From the IMG/VR virus record IMGVR_UViG_3300042332_001412, positions 1 to 54,016 of that record: a stretch of DNA of 54,016 bases; one strand, given 5' to 3'. The notes below the pieces were generated by a model. That model saw only the letters and a list, made by a program, of their open reading frames with translations, made no database searches and was not told the DNA's origin. Positions 44,117 to 49,192 of the stretch are shown in pieces; the stretch's first letter is position 1, and each line of letters begins with the position of its first letter. A program made the position numbers and the translations under genes. This DNA comes from a virus.

Positions 44117-44251
44117 TCAGAATTGGATCTCGTCTAGAGTTGGCTCTGCAGAGTTTGTATCATCATCTGCAGTCAACATGTCCAGAATCGAGAGAATCTC
44201 ATTGCCAGTTTGGCCCTTGCGAAGCATTGAAATTAGAACTGCTGTAGACAT
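44117..44251 (-). CDS. 44-residue conserved-type early peptide
   Basis: MSTAVLISMLRKGQTGNEIL... ending TLDEIQF. The 'LISMLRxGxxGxEILxILD' pattern is one I associate with small cyanophage early proteins. One helix and an acidic tail. ATG start; the gene begins 6 bases after the next upstream stop, so it is co-transcribed with it. Confidence 0.65.
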   Translation of the reverse strand: MSTAVLISMLRKGQTGNEILSILDMLTADDDTNSAEPTLDEIQF

Positions 44252-44256
44252 AATAA

Positions 44257-44391
44257 TCAATAATCGTAGTTGGAGTTAATGAAAGCAACAAAATGTTGCT
44301 GGGCTTCGGCATCATCATCAGCAGGAATTAGCATATCATCCTGCCAATCATAAACCTCAGCTTCAAGTTCGACGAAATCGTAGGTGTCCAT
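44257..44391 (-). CDS. 44-residue acidic early peptide
   Basis: MDTYDFVELEAEVYDWQDDM... ending FVAFINSNYDY. Strongly acidic, aromatic, small enough to be a protein-protein inhibitor or DNA mimic, though that is inference. The ATG follows the leader hairpin GTTCA/TGAAC directly. Confidence 0.6.
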   Translation of the reverse strand: MDTYDFVELEAEVYDWQDDMLIPADDDAEAQQHFVAFINSNYDY

Positions 44392-44392
44392 G

Positions 44393-44406
44393 GTTCAGTA
44401 GTGAAC
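44393..44406 (-). promoter_or_regulatory. Leader hairpin GTTCA-4-TGAAC, copy 1
   Basis: Minus-strand leader GTTCACTACTGAAC, ending 1 base before the ATG at 44391. Sister copies at 44905-44918 and 45170-45183. Confidence 0.65.
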
Positions 44407-44412
44407 ATTGAT

Positions 44413-44442
44413 AATGTAGCTGGTAGGGGTTGGACTTGTCAA
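44413..44442 (-). promoter_or_regulatory. Sigma70-type early promoter
   Basis: TTGACA, 18 bases, TACATT on the minus strand; flanking bases closely match the promoter at 44071-44100. Confidence 0.8.
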
Positions 44443-44467
44443 CCCCTTTGGGCCGGTTTCGGAACTG

Positions 44468-44635
44468 TCAGTCCAGGCAACCGTTGGCGTTCAGCCAGCC
44501 AGCACACCAGCCTTCACCAGTGTAGCATCCGACATAGTAGTTGCCAATTGAAATACCAAACTGTTCTTCCATGTGGTAGGTATTCTTCAGATCCCAGCCG
44601 AGATAGAAGAATTTGGTCTGAATGGAGAATTTCAT
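44468..44635 (-). CDS. 55-residue hypothetical early protein
   Basis: MKFSIQTKFFYLGWDLKNTY..., with GNYYVGCYTGEGWCAGWLNA. Rich in Tyr, Trp, Gly and Cys, suggesting a compact beta fold. ATG start; own promoter at 44659-44688. No family recognised. Confidence 0.6.
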   Translation of the reverse strand: MKFSIQTKFFYLGWDLKNTYHMEEQFGISIGNYYVGCYTGEGWCAGWLNANGCLD

Positions 44636-44658
44636 GGCCTTGTGTGGTTGACTTGTTC

Positions 44659-44688
44659 AGTATGGCATGGGTTGGGGGCTGGTGTCAA
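44659..44688 (-). promoter_or_regulatory. Sigma70-type early promoter
   Basis: TTGACA, 18 bases, CATACT on the minus strand, preceded by the shared CTAATCAGTCAGGGGG upstream sequence. Confidence 0.75.
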
Positions 44689-44713
44689 CCCCCTGACTGA
44701 TTAGGGTTGCTTA

Positions 44714-44899
44714 TCAATCCTCCAGCAGTTCGGGATTGTATTCTTCAACCTCTGTAATCAATTCTTCATCAGAATAGGAAGAAAGATTGTCAATCAAAGT
44801 ATCATAAACCATACGCTCCATAGTCTTCATGTCCATACCATCAATAATCTGCTGAACATAGGTTTCAATCAGCGAATCACGGTCAAAGGTGTTAGTCAT
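44714..44899 (-). CDS. 61-residue acidic early protein
   Basis: MTNTFDRDSLIETYVQQIID..., ending EELITEVEEYNPELLED: two predicted acidic helices. The ATG at 44899 is chosen over the upstream ATG at 44920, because 44920 lies only a few bases past the -10 box and inside the leader hairpin. No family recognised. Confidence 0.6.
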   Translation of the reverse strand: MTNTFDRDSLIETYVQQIIDGMDMKTMERMVYDTLIDNLSSYSDEELITEVEEYNPELLED

Positions 44900-44904
44900 G
44901 AGTG

Positions 44905-44918
44905 GTTCAGAAGTGAAC
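44905..44918 (-). promoter_or_regulatory. Leader hairpin GTTCA-4-TGAAC, copy 2
   Basis: GTTCACTTCTGAAC on the minus strand, 5 bases before the ATG at 44899; identical to copy 3. Confidence 0.7.
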
Positions 44919-44924
44919 ATTAAT

Positions 44925-44954
44925 AATGTAGCAGGTGGGGGCCGAGCTGGTCAA
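44925..44954 (-). promoter_or_regulatory. Sigma70-type early promoter
   Basis: TTGACC, 18 bases, TACATT on the minus strand. Directly upstream is the inverted repeat GATTAGTA/TACTAATC at the end of the next gene. Confidence 0.75.
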
Positions 44955-44979
44955 CCCCCTGATTGATTAGTAATACTAA

Positions 44980-45162
44980 TCAGACATCATAGCAAAGGTA
45001 TTCCATCATCTCTTCTTTATACATTGCAGTCTCAGCTTCAGTATTAAAGCTAATACCTGCGAGGAAGTTGTAATGGTCAACCCAAGATGCACACCATGTC
45101 ATTTTGTAGTCATGATTTGCAACTGAGTTGTACTGATTGCAAGTGTCGAGAATCAGAGCCAT
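44980..45162 (-). CDS. 60-residue hypothetical early protein
   Basis: MALILDTCNQYNSVANHDYK..., with MTWCASWVDHYNFLAGISFN and an acidic C-terminus. Rich in Tyr, Asn and Cys. ATG start; own promoter and leader hairpin. Function unknown. Confidence 0.6.
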   Translation of the reverse strand: MALILDTCNQYNSVANHDYKMTWCASWVDHYNFLAGISFNTEAETAMYKEEMMEYLCYDV

Positions 45163-45169
45163 TGGAGTG

Positions 45170-45183
45170 GTTCAGAAGTGAAC
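45170..45183 (-). promoter_or_regulatory. Leader hairpin GTTCA-4-TGAAC, copy 3
   Basis: GTTCACTTCTGAAC on the minus strand, 7 bases before the ATG at 45162; same context GAACCACTC as copy 2. Confidence 0.7.
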
Positions 45184-45189
45184 AAAGGT

Positions 45190-45218
45190 AACTTAACCGA
45201 TTTTCAGGGTCCTGTCAA
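45190..45218 (-). promoter_or_regulatory. Sigma70-type early promoter
   Basis: TTGACA, 17 bases, TAAGTT on the minus strand, overlapping the stop of the upstream 68-residue gene. Confidence 0.7.
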
Positions 45219-45421
45219 CCCTCTGACTGATTAGCTGTCCTTATGGTGTTGATAAGGGTTGCTAATTCAGTTTCATCTAATCCCAGAACATATTCCTCAA
45301 TTACATTCTCCATGAATGTGTAGTTGTTACTATAGAGCTGTTCTTGTAGCAGTTCGATAGCTTCGTCTTGATTCATGGAATGTAGATTAAAGAAACTAAT
45401 CACTTCAGTGTAGTCAACCAT
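45215..45421 (-). CDS. 68-residue helical early protein
   Basis: MVDYTEVISFFNLHSMNQDE..., with AIELLQEQLYSNNYTFMENV and DETELATLINTIRTA: an all-helical acidic protein. Its ATG overlaps the preceding stop by one base (TGATG), implying coupled translation. No family recognised. Confidence 0.6.
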   Translation of the reverse strand: MVDYTEVISFFNLHSMNQDEAIELLQEQLYSNNYTFMENVIEEYVLGLDETELATLINTIRTANQSEG

Positions 45422-45579
45422 CAGTAATCACTCCCATCATTATAATGATCATAATTGGCCATTACAGCTGCAATAGCATTATAATAACCCACCTGGGAGT
45501 TATCATAAAAGATCTTGTGGAGGGATGCAATTAGGGCTTCCAAAGAAGGTCTCTCAGGGACATATGCAATATAGGCCAT
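45421..45579 (-). CDS. 52-residue early protein with promoter at its start codon
   Basis: MAYIAYVPERPSLEALIASL... ending YDHYNDGSDY. The frame is open and coupled to the next gene. Its ATG sits inside the spacer/-10 of a perfect sigma70 promoter, so a transcript from that promoter would begin after the ATG. Either an upstream promoter serves this gene, or only the following gene is made from it. Confidence 0.5.
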   Translation of the reverse strand: MAYIAYVPERPSLEALIASLHKIFYDNSQVGYYNAIAAVMANYDHYNDGSDY

Positions 45580-45596
45580 TTTCGGGTGCCTGTCAA
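45568..45596 (-). promoter_or_regulatory. Sigma70-type promoter overlapping a start codon
   Basis: TTGACA, 17 bases, TATATT on the minus strand: near-consensus, yet the -10 lies inside codons 2-4 of the 52-residue ORF. Confidence 0.7.
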
Positions 45597-45721
45597 GTGG
45601 TGAATGATCAGTAATGCTTATGGGTGTATGATGTATAGTTAATAATCTCTGATATTAGCAATACTAATCGGAGGGGCTCGGAATGATTTGGAGTCCTTAT
45701 GGGTTTTTTGGGCCGGGGGGC

Positions 45722-45750
45722 TTGACAAATTCGGCGTGATGTGGTATACT
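45722..45750 (+). promoter_or_regulatory. Strong plus-strand sigma70 promoter
   Basis: TTGACA (45722-45727), 17 bases, TATACT (45745-45750). It is the only near-perfect plus-strand promoter I found. No plus-strand protein gene follows; a hairpin and two 29-base repeats do. Confidence 0.75.
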
Positions 45751-45756
45751 GCGGGC

Positions 45757-45910
45757 CAAGACTGCTGAACCTCCGAACCTTTCTGAGACAACCAGACACA
45801 TTCGGAGGTATACAGTATATACTTAATAATCTATCACATATACTCGGAGATATACAGTATATACTTAATAATTTCTCTCTTTCATTCTCTCTCTACACAT
45901 CACAAACATA
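45757..45910 (+). ncRNA. Candidate plus-strand noncoding RNA
   Basis: Transcription from the promoter at 45722 would start near 45757 and run toward the 3' end of the HNH-like gene. The first 120 bases contain a 9-bp perfect stem (ACCTCCGAA 45769-45777 with TTCGGAGGT 45801-45809) and two 29-base repeats. No plausible plus-strand ORF with a ribosome site is present. The 3' end is uncertain; a T-run lies at about 45909-45915. It would be antisense to any read-through of the minus-strand gene at 45944. Confidence 0.45.
45802..45872. repeat. Two 29-base direct repeats with palindromic core
   Basis: TCGGAG-N-TATACAGTATATACTTAATAAT occurs at 45802-45830 and 45844-45872 (28 of 29 identical, period 42). 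Each contains the palindrome TATACAGTATA, like an operator pair. Confidence 0.8.
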
Positions 45911-45943
45911 TATTTTTTATTACATTTAATCTAATGTTAATAA

Positions 45944-46561
45944 TTACACATATTCATACTTACCATTCCGCATCACTTCTATCCACCTATTCAATCCTTC
46001 AATAACTCTTTGATCTGTTTCTTGTGGTAGATAATAATCTTCTAGAATAGCTATTTTCTTCTTCAAATATGCCTGATGTGCTTCTTCTGGTGTATAATAA
46101 TATCCAGCAGAGATAAACTTTCTATTCAAACTAACTCGTGATTGATATTCTTTATTCCTATGTTTGTTTCCTGTATGACGAATCACACCAATAGGATACT
46201 CAGTAGTAGCTACTTTTTTATAAGAGAAGAACATGTTCAATGAAGAACTTACAAAGATACAAGTATCTGGTCCATAGACTTTATTACCAGGATATAATAT
46301 ATCTTTGTCTAACTGTTTACCTGTTACATCACCTTGTTGCAAATACCATTTTTTGAAATTAGAGAATGTATGCCATTCTGGTGCAACACTACACCCAATA
46401 TATGATGGGCGACGCTGTAAATAGCAAGTATTATAACATCTTGCTAACATACTTTTCCATACACTATAAATTTTACATTCTACATATTTTCCATTGGCTC
46501 TTGATGTAACTACATAATCAGCATCATTGATGCCTACTCCATATAAAAGTGATTTTGCCAT
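45944..46561 (-). CDS. HNH/AP2-like DNA-binding or homing endonuclease protein
   Basis: A 205-residue protein with the layout of phage HNH/AP2-type proteins: IYSVWKSMLARCYN (residues 32-45), PSYIGCSVAPEWHTFSNFKK then W, LDKDILYPGNKVYGPDTCIF with V, and a C-terminal domain resembling AP2 (IGVIRHTGNKHRNKEYQSRV, then GYYYTPEEAHQAYLKKKIAI). The expected N-H pattern of an HNH nuclease is degenerate here, with 'D.CIFV' taking the last position, so it may only bind DNA. It starts 4 bases after the upstream gene. It is probably a stand-alone mobile-type gene. Confidence 0.7.
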   Translation of the reverse strand: MAKSLLYGVGINDADYVVTSRANGKYVECKIYSVWKSMLARCYNTCYLQRRPSYIGCSVAPEWHTFSNFKKWYLQQGDVTGKQLDKDILYPGNKVYGPDTCIFVSSSLNMFFSYKKVATTEYPIGVIRHTGNKHRNKEYQSRVSLNRKFISAGYYYTPEEAHQAYLKKKIAILEDYYLPQETDQRVIEGLNRWIEVMRNGKYEYV

Positions 46562-46565
46562 AAGC

Positions 46566-46904
46566 TCATTTGTTTCGTTGGTTTAGTTTAACTTTTTTAA
46601 TAATCTCTTGATGTTCTTCTTCTCTATCTGCTTCTGCTCTCTTATTAGCACGATACCTTGCTACTCTATCTCTTTCTGCCTGTAGTCTTTCTCTTTGGCT
46701 TTGATTTAATTCCTTTTGTCTTTGTGATACATCTTCACCGAGTTTGTATTCTCTTGGGCCTCGGTCTGGGTTTTTGTCAATATACTTCTGTACTGCCTTT
46801 GCACCAATTCCACCTTGTTTCTTTAATTGCTTCTCAATATGCTTCTTAGAGTACAATGGCTTGACTTTCTTTGCTTCTTCTAGAAATTGCTTAAAAGTAA
46901 TCAT
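46566..46904 (-). CDS. Basic coiled-coil protein with FLEEA N-terminus
   Basis: A 112-residue protein. The N-terminus MITFKQFLEEAKKVKPLYSK is a 'xxFKQFLxEA' start common on T4-like cyanophage orphans. Residues 60-105 are a charged helix (RERLQAERDRVARYRANKRA). A late-type box lies 28 bases upstream, so it may be late-expressed unlike its neighbours. Function unknown. Confidence 0.65.
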   Translation of the reverse strand: MITFKQFLEEAKKVKPLYSKKHIEKQLKKQGGIGAKAVQKYIDKNPDRGPREYKLGEDVSQRQKELNQSQRERLQAERDRVARYRANKRAEADREEEHQEIIKKVKLNQRNK

Positions 46905-46931
46905 TTTGAATGTTTTTGAAGGGCTATGATG

Positions 46932-46939
46932 TATTTAGT
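46932..46939 (-). promoter_or_regulatory. Candidate late promoter for the FLEEA gene
   Basis: ACTAAATA on the minus strand, 28 bases before the ATG at 46904, inside the small-gene block where late boxes are otherwise rare. Confidence 0.4.
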
Positions 46940-47005
46940 GGTGGAAGGTGTTTTAGTGTCAGAAAGTAGTGTTTTTTGGTCGTAAACACTGAGCTTTGAG
47001 ATGCT

Positions 47006-47683
47006 TTAGAAACACTTATATACATGAAACATCATGCTATGATAGCCTGATGTGTATTTCTTTCCTGATCCTTTCATTTGTAGATGAAATAACTTGTCTG
47101 AGTTAAATGTTTCAAAGTGTAATGTTGTTGGATTTAGAATCCATTTGCCTGAATGTACGAGTGACTTAATGCTTTCTATTGTGTGCAGGCTTGTTTGTTT
47201 TGTTTTTTTGGAATGCCATACTAAATGTGTGACTGGTGTGTTTTGCATTCCTTTTTCTAGAATCACTTCAAATATAGACATTCTATTGTCATTGAACCAG
47301 TCTAGGGCTTGGTTGCTTAAATTTGTGGGTATTTCATTTGTTGTGAGTCTGTGTCTTCGATTTGTTCCGCAGCTTATATCTTCATGCGGAACACCGAAGA
47401 ATAAATCAAACCAATTCCGCAGAGGTTGTTGAATATGAAAATATTCACACCAGCGAAGAGTTGAAGTTAGATGGCATTGTGTATGATTACTACTGACAGA
47501 CTTTACACTATAGGTATTTGTACTGTTGGAATCTAGAATGTCAATCTTGGTTTTATTGCCACCATGAACAATAAAAGTTCCTGGGTAGTTTGAGGCTAAC
47601 CAGGAACAGATTCGTTGTTCTTGTAAGTGACCTTCTTTCTTTGCTAGTGTACCTGCAATTATCTGTGCTTCTGTTGCTGACAT
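47006..47683 (-). CDS. Putative PD-(D/E)xK-like nuclease
   Basis: A 225-residue protein. The N-terminal third has KKEGHLQEQRICSWLASNYP (helix with Glu17/Glu22), then HGGNKTKIDILDSN (Asp48) and TYSVKSV (Lys61). The order helix-Glu, strand-Asp, strand-x-x-Lys is that of PD-(D/E)xK enzymes, with Ser59 where the usual Glu of (E)xK would be. The rest (WFDLFFGVPHED, LVWHSKKTKQTSLHTIESIK) has restriction-enzyme-like character. Activity is uncertain because the acidic residue is replaced. The start codon is in a palindrome with the stop of the preceding 28-residue gene. Confidence 0.5.
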   Translation of the reverse strand: MSATEAQIIAGTLAKKEGHLQEQRICSWLASNYPGTFIVHGGNKTKIDILDSNSTNTYSVKSVSSNHTQCHLTSTLRWCEYFHIQQPLRNWFDLFFGVPHEDISCGTNRRHRLTTNEIPTNLSNQALDWFNDNRMSIFEVILEKGMQNTPVTHLVWHSKKTKQTSLHTIESIKSLVHSGKWILNPTTLHFETFNSDKLFHLQMKGSGKKYTSGYHSMMFHVYKCF

Positions 47684-47696
47684 GATTCAATCATGT
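47680..47696. repeat. 17-base palindrome at a stop/start junction
   Basis: ACATGATT-C-AATCATGT. On the minus strand it contains the TGA stop of the 28-residue gene and the ATG of the nuclease-like gene. In RNA a 6-bp stem would hide the ATG. Confidence 0.75.
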
Positions 47697-47777
47697 AGCT
47701 TTAGTATAGGTATGATAGGTGCCGAAGATCTTAATAGTCTTTGGCTTTGGATTGTGGTGATAGGGTTTCTTGCTCAT
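47691..47777 (-). CDS. 28-residue basic peptide ending an ATGA-coupled chain
   Basis: MSKKPYHHNPKPKTIKIFGT... ending YHTYTKAT. Its ATG overlaps the preceding stop (ATGA), as do the four genes before it, which is the main reason to believe it. Very basic (7 Lys, 3 His). Too short for homology; function unknown. Confidence 0.5.
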   Translation of the reverse strand: MSKKPYHHNPKPKTIKIFGTYHTYTKAT

Positions 47778-48046
47778 AGTGTTTGTACCTCTTTTAGAAT
47801 GTTGTTAATGTCAGTTTCATCTTGGTGGCCTAATACATCTTCTGTGATGAATGTATCATAGCACAGTTCATATTTATCTGGTGTGCCTTGAAGAATGGCT
47901 ACTTCATACAGATCATCTTGAAATCCATAGGAACCAGGAAAGCGTACTACAGATACACCATAACCATTTGAAAAGAAGTGTACTGCCTGAATGCCATCAT
48001 CCTTGAAATACGGATGTGATTCAAATTTCAAATCAGTGAAGTTCAT
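47774..48046 (-). CDS. 90-residue conserved-type cyanophage protein
   Basis: MNFTDLKFESHPYFKDDGIQ, then AVHFFSNGYGVSVVRFPGSY and DLYEVAILQGTPDKYELCYD, with a C-terminal NNILKEVQTL. The 'F.NGYGxSVVxxPxSYG ... YEvAvLxGT' pattern is one I recognise in uncharacterised cyanophage proteins. The ATG at 48046, which overlaps the preceding stop by ATGA, is preferred over a longer TTG-started frame. Confidence 0.7.
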   Translation of the reverse strand: MNFTDLKFESHPYFKDDGIQAVHFFSNGYGVSVVRFPGSYGFQDDLYEVAILQGTPDKYELCYDTFITEDVLGHQDETDINNILKEVQTL

Positions 48047-48201
48047 TTGCAGTGATGGTGATTGGGATATTTGATGCAATACAGTTGGTGTACTGCTCGA
48101 TATTCTGTATCTATCAGTTTACCATTATCACGAAGAACAGCAAGAGTATTCCAACCAATGATAATAGCAAAAGCACAAATAGCAGTTGGAATCAGTTTCA
48201 T
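48043..48201 (-). CDS. 52-residue single-span membrane protein
   Basis: MKLIPTAICAFAIIIGWNTL then AVLRDNGKL..., ending YPNHHHCK. One hydrophobic helix (residues 3-21) with a His-rich cytoplasmic or periplasmic tail; a signal-anchor is likely. ATG start has GAAGGG upstream. Overlaps both neighbours by four bases (ATGA). Confidence 0.6.
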   Translation of the reverse strand: MKLIPTAICAFAIIIGWNTLAVLRDNGKLIDTEYRAVHQLYCIKYPNHHHCK

Positions 48202-48374
48202 GCATTGTACCCTTCGATTTGAAGTAAAGCACGACGGCAATCATATGCCTGTGTTTGTGAATTGAATGTTGCTACCTTTTGAAATGGTTTCAGTCTGTAA
48301 ATAGACCATTTCGTAGAACCAATCTCTTGCATAATCCTGTACGGATTGTCAATACCAAGTGGATAAGGTTTCAT
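48198..48374 (-). CDS. 58-residue hypothetical protein
   Basis: MKPYPLGIDNPYRIMQEIGS, then TKWSIYRLKPFQKVATFNSQ and AYDCRRALLQIEGYNA. The pattern beta-strands plus final helix looks like a small DNA- or RNA-binding fold but is not recognised. ATGA overlaps on both sides. Confidence 0.6.
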   Translation of the reverse strand: MKPYPLGIDNPYRIMQEIGSTKWSIYRLKPFQKVATFNSQTQAYDCRRALLQIEGYNA

Positions 48375-48619
48375 GCTTCGATGATAGAGAAGGAACCACA
48401 GAATTTGCGAACCCAGTTCAGAGTTTCATGGTAATTTCTGGGATTAGAGAGAACTGCAGTAGCATTATTGCGTGGATTGTGAGCAATAGCAACATACTGA
48501 TTGTCATCAACCTCTTCAATCCACATCTGATTTACATTACCATCTTGCCAATCCCAGCGAGATGTGGTGTAGTGATACACTTCACGAGGCTTGCGTTGGC
48601 TGGTGAATGTTTGGATCAT
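48371..48619 (-). CDS. 82-residue hypothetical protein, first of an overlap chain
   Basis: MIQTFTSQRKPREVYHYTTS, RWDWQDGNVNQMWIEEVDDN, then AIAHNPRNNATAVLSNPRNY and a C-terminal helix. Rich in Trp and Asn. Preceded by a sigma70 promoter; four genes follow it with ATGA overlaps, so it heads a coupled operon. Confidence 0.6.
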   Translation of the reverse strand: MIQTFTSQRKPREVYHYTTSRWDWQDGNVNQMWIEEVDDNQYVAIAHNPRNNATAVLSNPRNYHETLNWVRKFCGSFSIIEA

Positions 48620-48644
48620 GGGTGGTTCCCTTGACTACCTTTGT

Positions 48645-48673
48645 ATATTAACCCACCTGAGGCGGAAGGTCAA
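48645..48673 (-). promoter_or_regulatory. Sigma70-type early promoter
   Basis: TTGACC, 17 bases, TAATAT on the minus strand, inside the 3' end of the upstream membrane-protein gene and 26 bases before the ATG at 48619. Confidence 0.75.
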
Positions 48674-48833
48674 CCTCTGATTCATTAGTCTTCTTAATGG
48701 TGCGGAGACGCTTCCGCATTTCATACTGATGGTTCCGTGTGAATGCGTAAATAATCACAACAAGTGCTCCAGCCAGTCCTGCAACAGCAGCAATAGCATT
48801 GATCTCAGTGGGGAAAGTAGTGGTTTCAATCAT
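48648..48833 (-). CDS. 61-residue membrane protein
   Basis: MIETTTFPTEINAIAAVAGL, then AGALVVIIYAFTR, then a basic Lys/Arg-rich tail (EMRKRLRTIKKTNES). One transmembrane helix (about residues 12-32) with positive residues following, so the C-terminus is probably cytoplasmic. Overlaps its upstream neighbour by eight bases. Its 3' end holds a promoter. Confidence 0.6.
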   Translation of the reverse strand: MIETTTFPTEINAIAAVAGLAGALVVIIYAFTRNHQYEMRKRLRTIKKTNESEVDLPPQVG

Positions 48834-49050
48834 CTAGAATACCTTCTAAGCGTGGTAGTGTAAAAGTTATGTAGTCTGGATCTTCTTCAAGAAGTTCTCG
48901 ATACTCATTAAAGATTGCTAGAGCATTGAAAACATTCTTGCTGATCTTTTTGACCTTTTTAGTTTTCAATGCACGACGATCAAATAACTCCATTCGATTT
49001 CGTGCATTGACTTCAGACAAAAAGATTGAATAATCAACTGGGTCCATCAT
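48826..49050 (-). CDS. 74-residue hypothetical protein
   Basis: MMDPVDYSIFLSEVNARNRM, ELFDRRALKTKKVKKISKNV, then FNALAIFNEYRELLEEDPDY. Helical with a basic centre and acidic end. Overlaps the upstream and downstream genes by 8-17 bases. Function unknown. Confidence 0.55.
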   Translation of the reverse strand: MMDPVDYSIFLSEVNARNRMELFDRRALKTKKVKKISKNVFNALAIFNEYRELLEEDPDYITFTLPRLEGILDD

Positions 49051-49192
49051 TGTGAGGATCTCCTTTTCCTTCTAGTGATTTGGCGAAAAGTTCAACATAC
49101 TTTTCAAGATATGCAGTATCATAAGCTGCAAGATGATTCTTTGATAATTCCTTGTGCATGTTGTTCAGATTGGTCCAATCTTCGTCGTTCAT
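49034..49192 (-). CDS. 52-residue hypothetical protein
   Basis: MNDEDWTNLNNMHKELSKNH, then LAAYDTAYLEKYVELFAKSL and EGKGDPHNDGPS. One or two amphipathic helices. Coupled to the phosphoesterase gene by an ATGA overlap; the end overlaps the next start. Possibly a partner of that enzyme, by position only. Confidence 0.6.
   Translation of the reverse strand: MNDEDWTNLNNMHKELSKNHLAAYDTAYLEKYVELFAKSLEGKGDPHNDGPS

Larger units (their letters stand above)
45580..45943. other. Gene-free regulatory region
   Basis: A 364-base gap between the 52-residue gene and the HNH-like gene. Contents: -35 of a minus promoter, a TATAGTTAATAAT copy (about 45628), the inverted repeat TTAGTATTGCTAA, a GC-rich run (GGGCCGGGGGGC), the plus-strand promoter, a 9-bp hairpin, two 29-base direct repeats and a pyrimidine-rich CTCTCTTTC tract. 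A minus-strand frame at 45608-45799 is open but starts in the repeat and is not credible. Confidence 0.6.

Noticed and set aside
45608-45799. Minus-strand 63-residue open frame
   Set aside because: It runs through a promoter, a hairpin and repeats; basic low-information sequence and no ribosome site.
48202-48240. N-terminal extension of the 52-residue membrane protein
   Set aside because: TTG start inside the upstream gene; the internal ATG has a ribosome site and an ATGA overlap.
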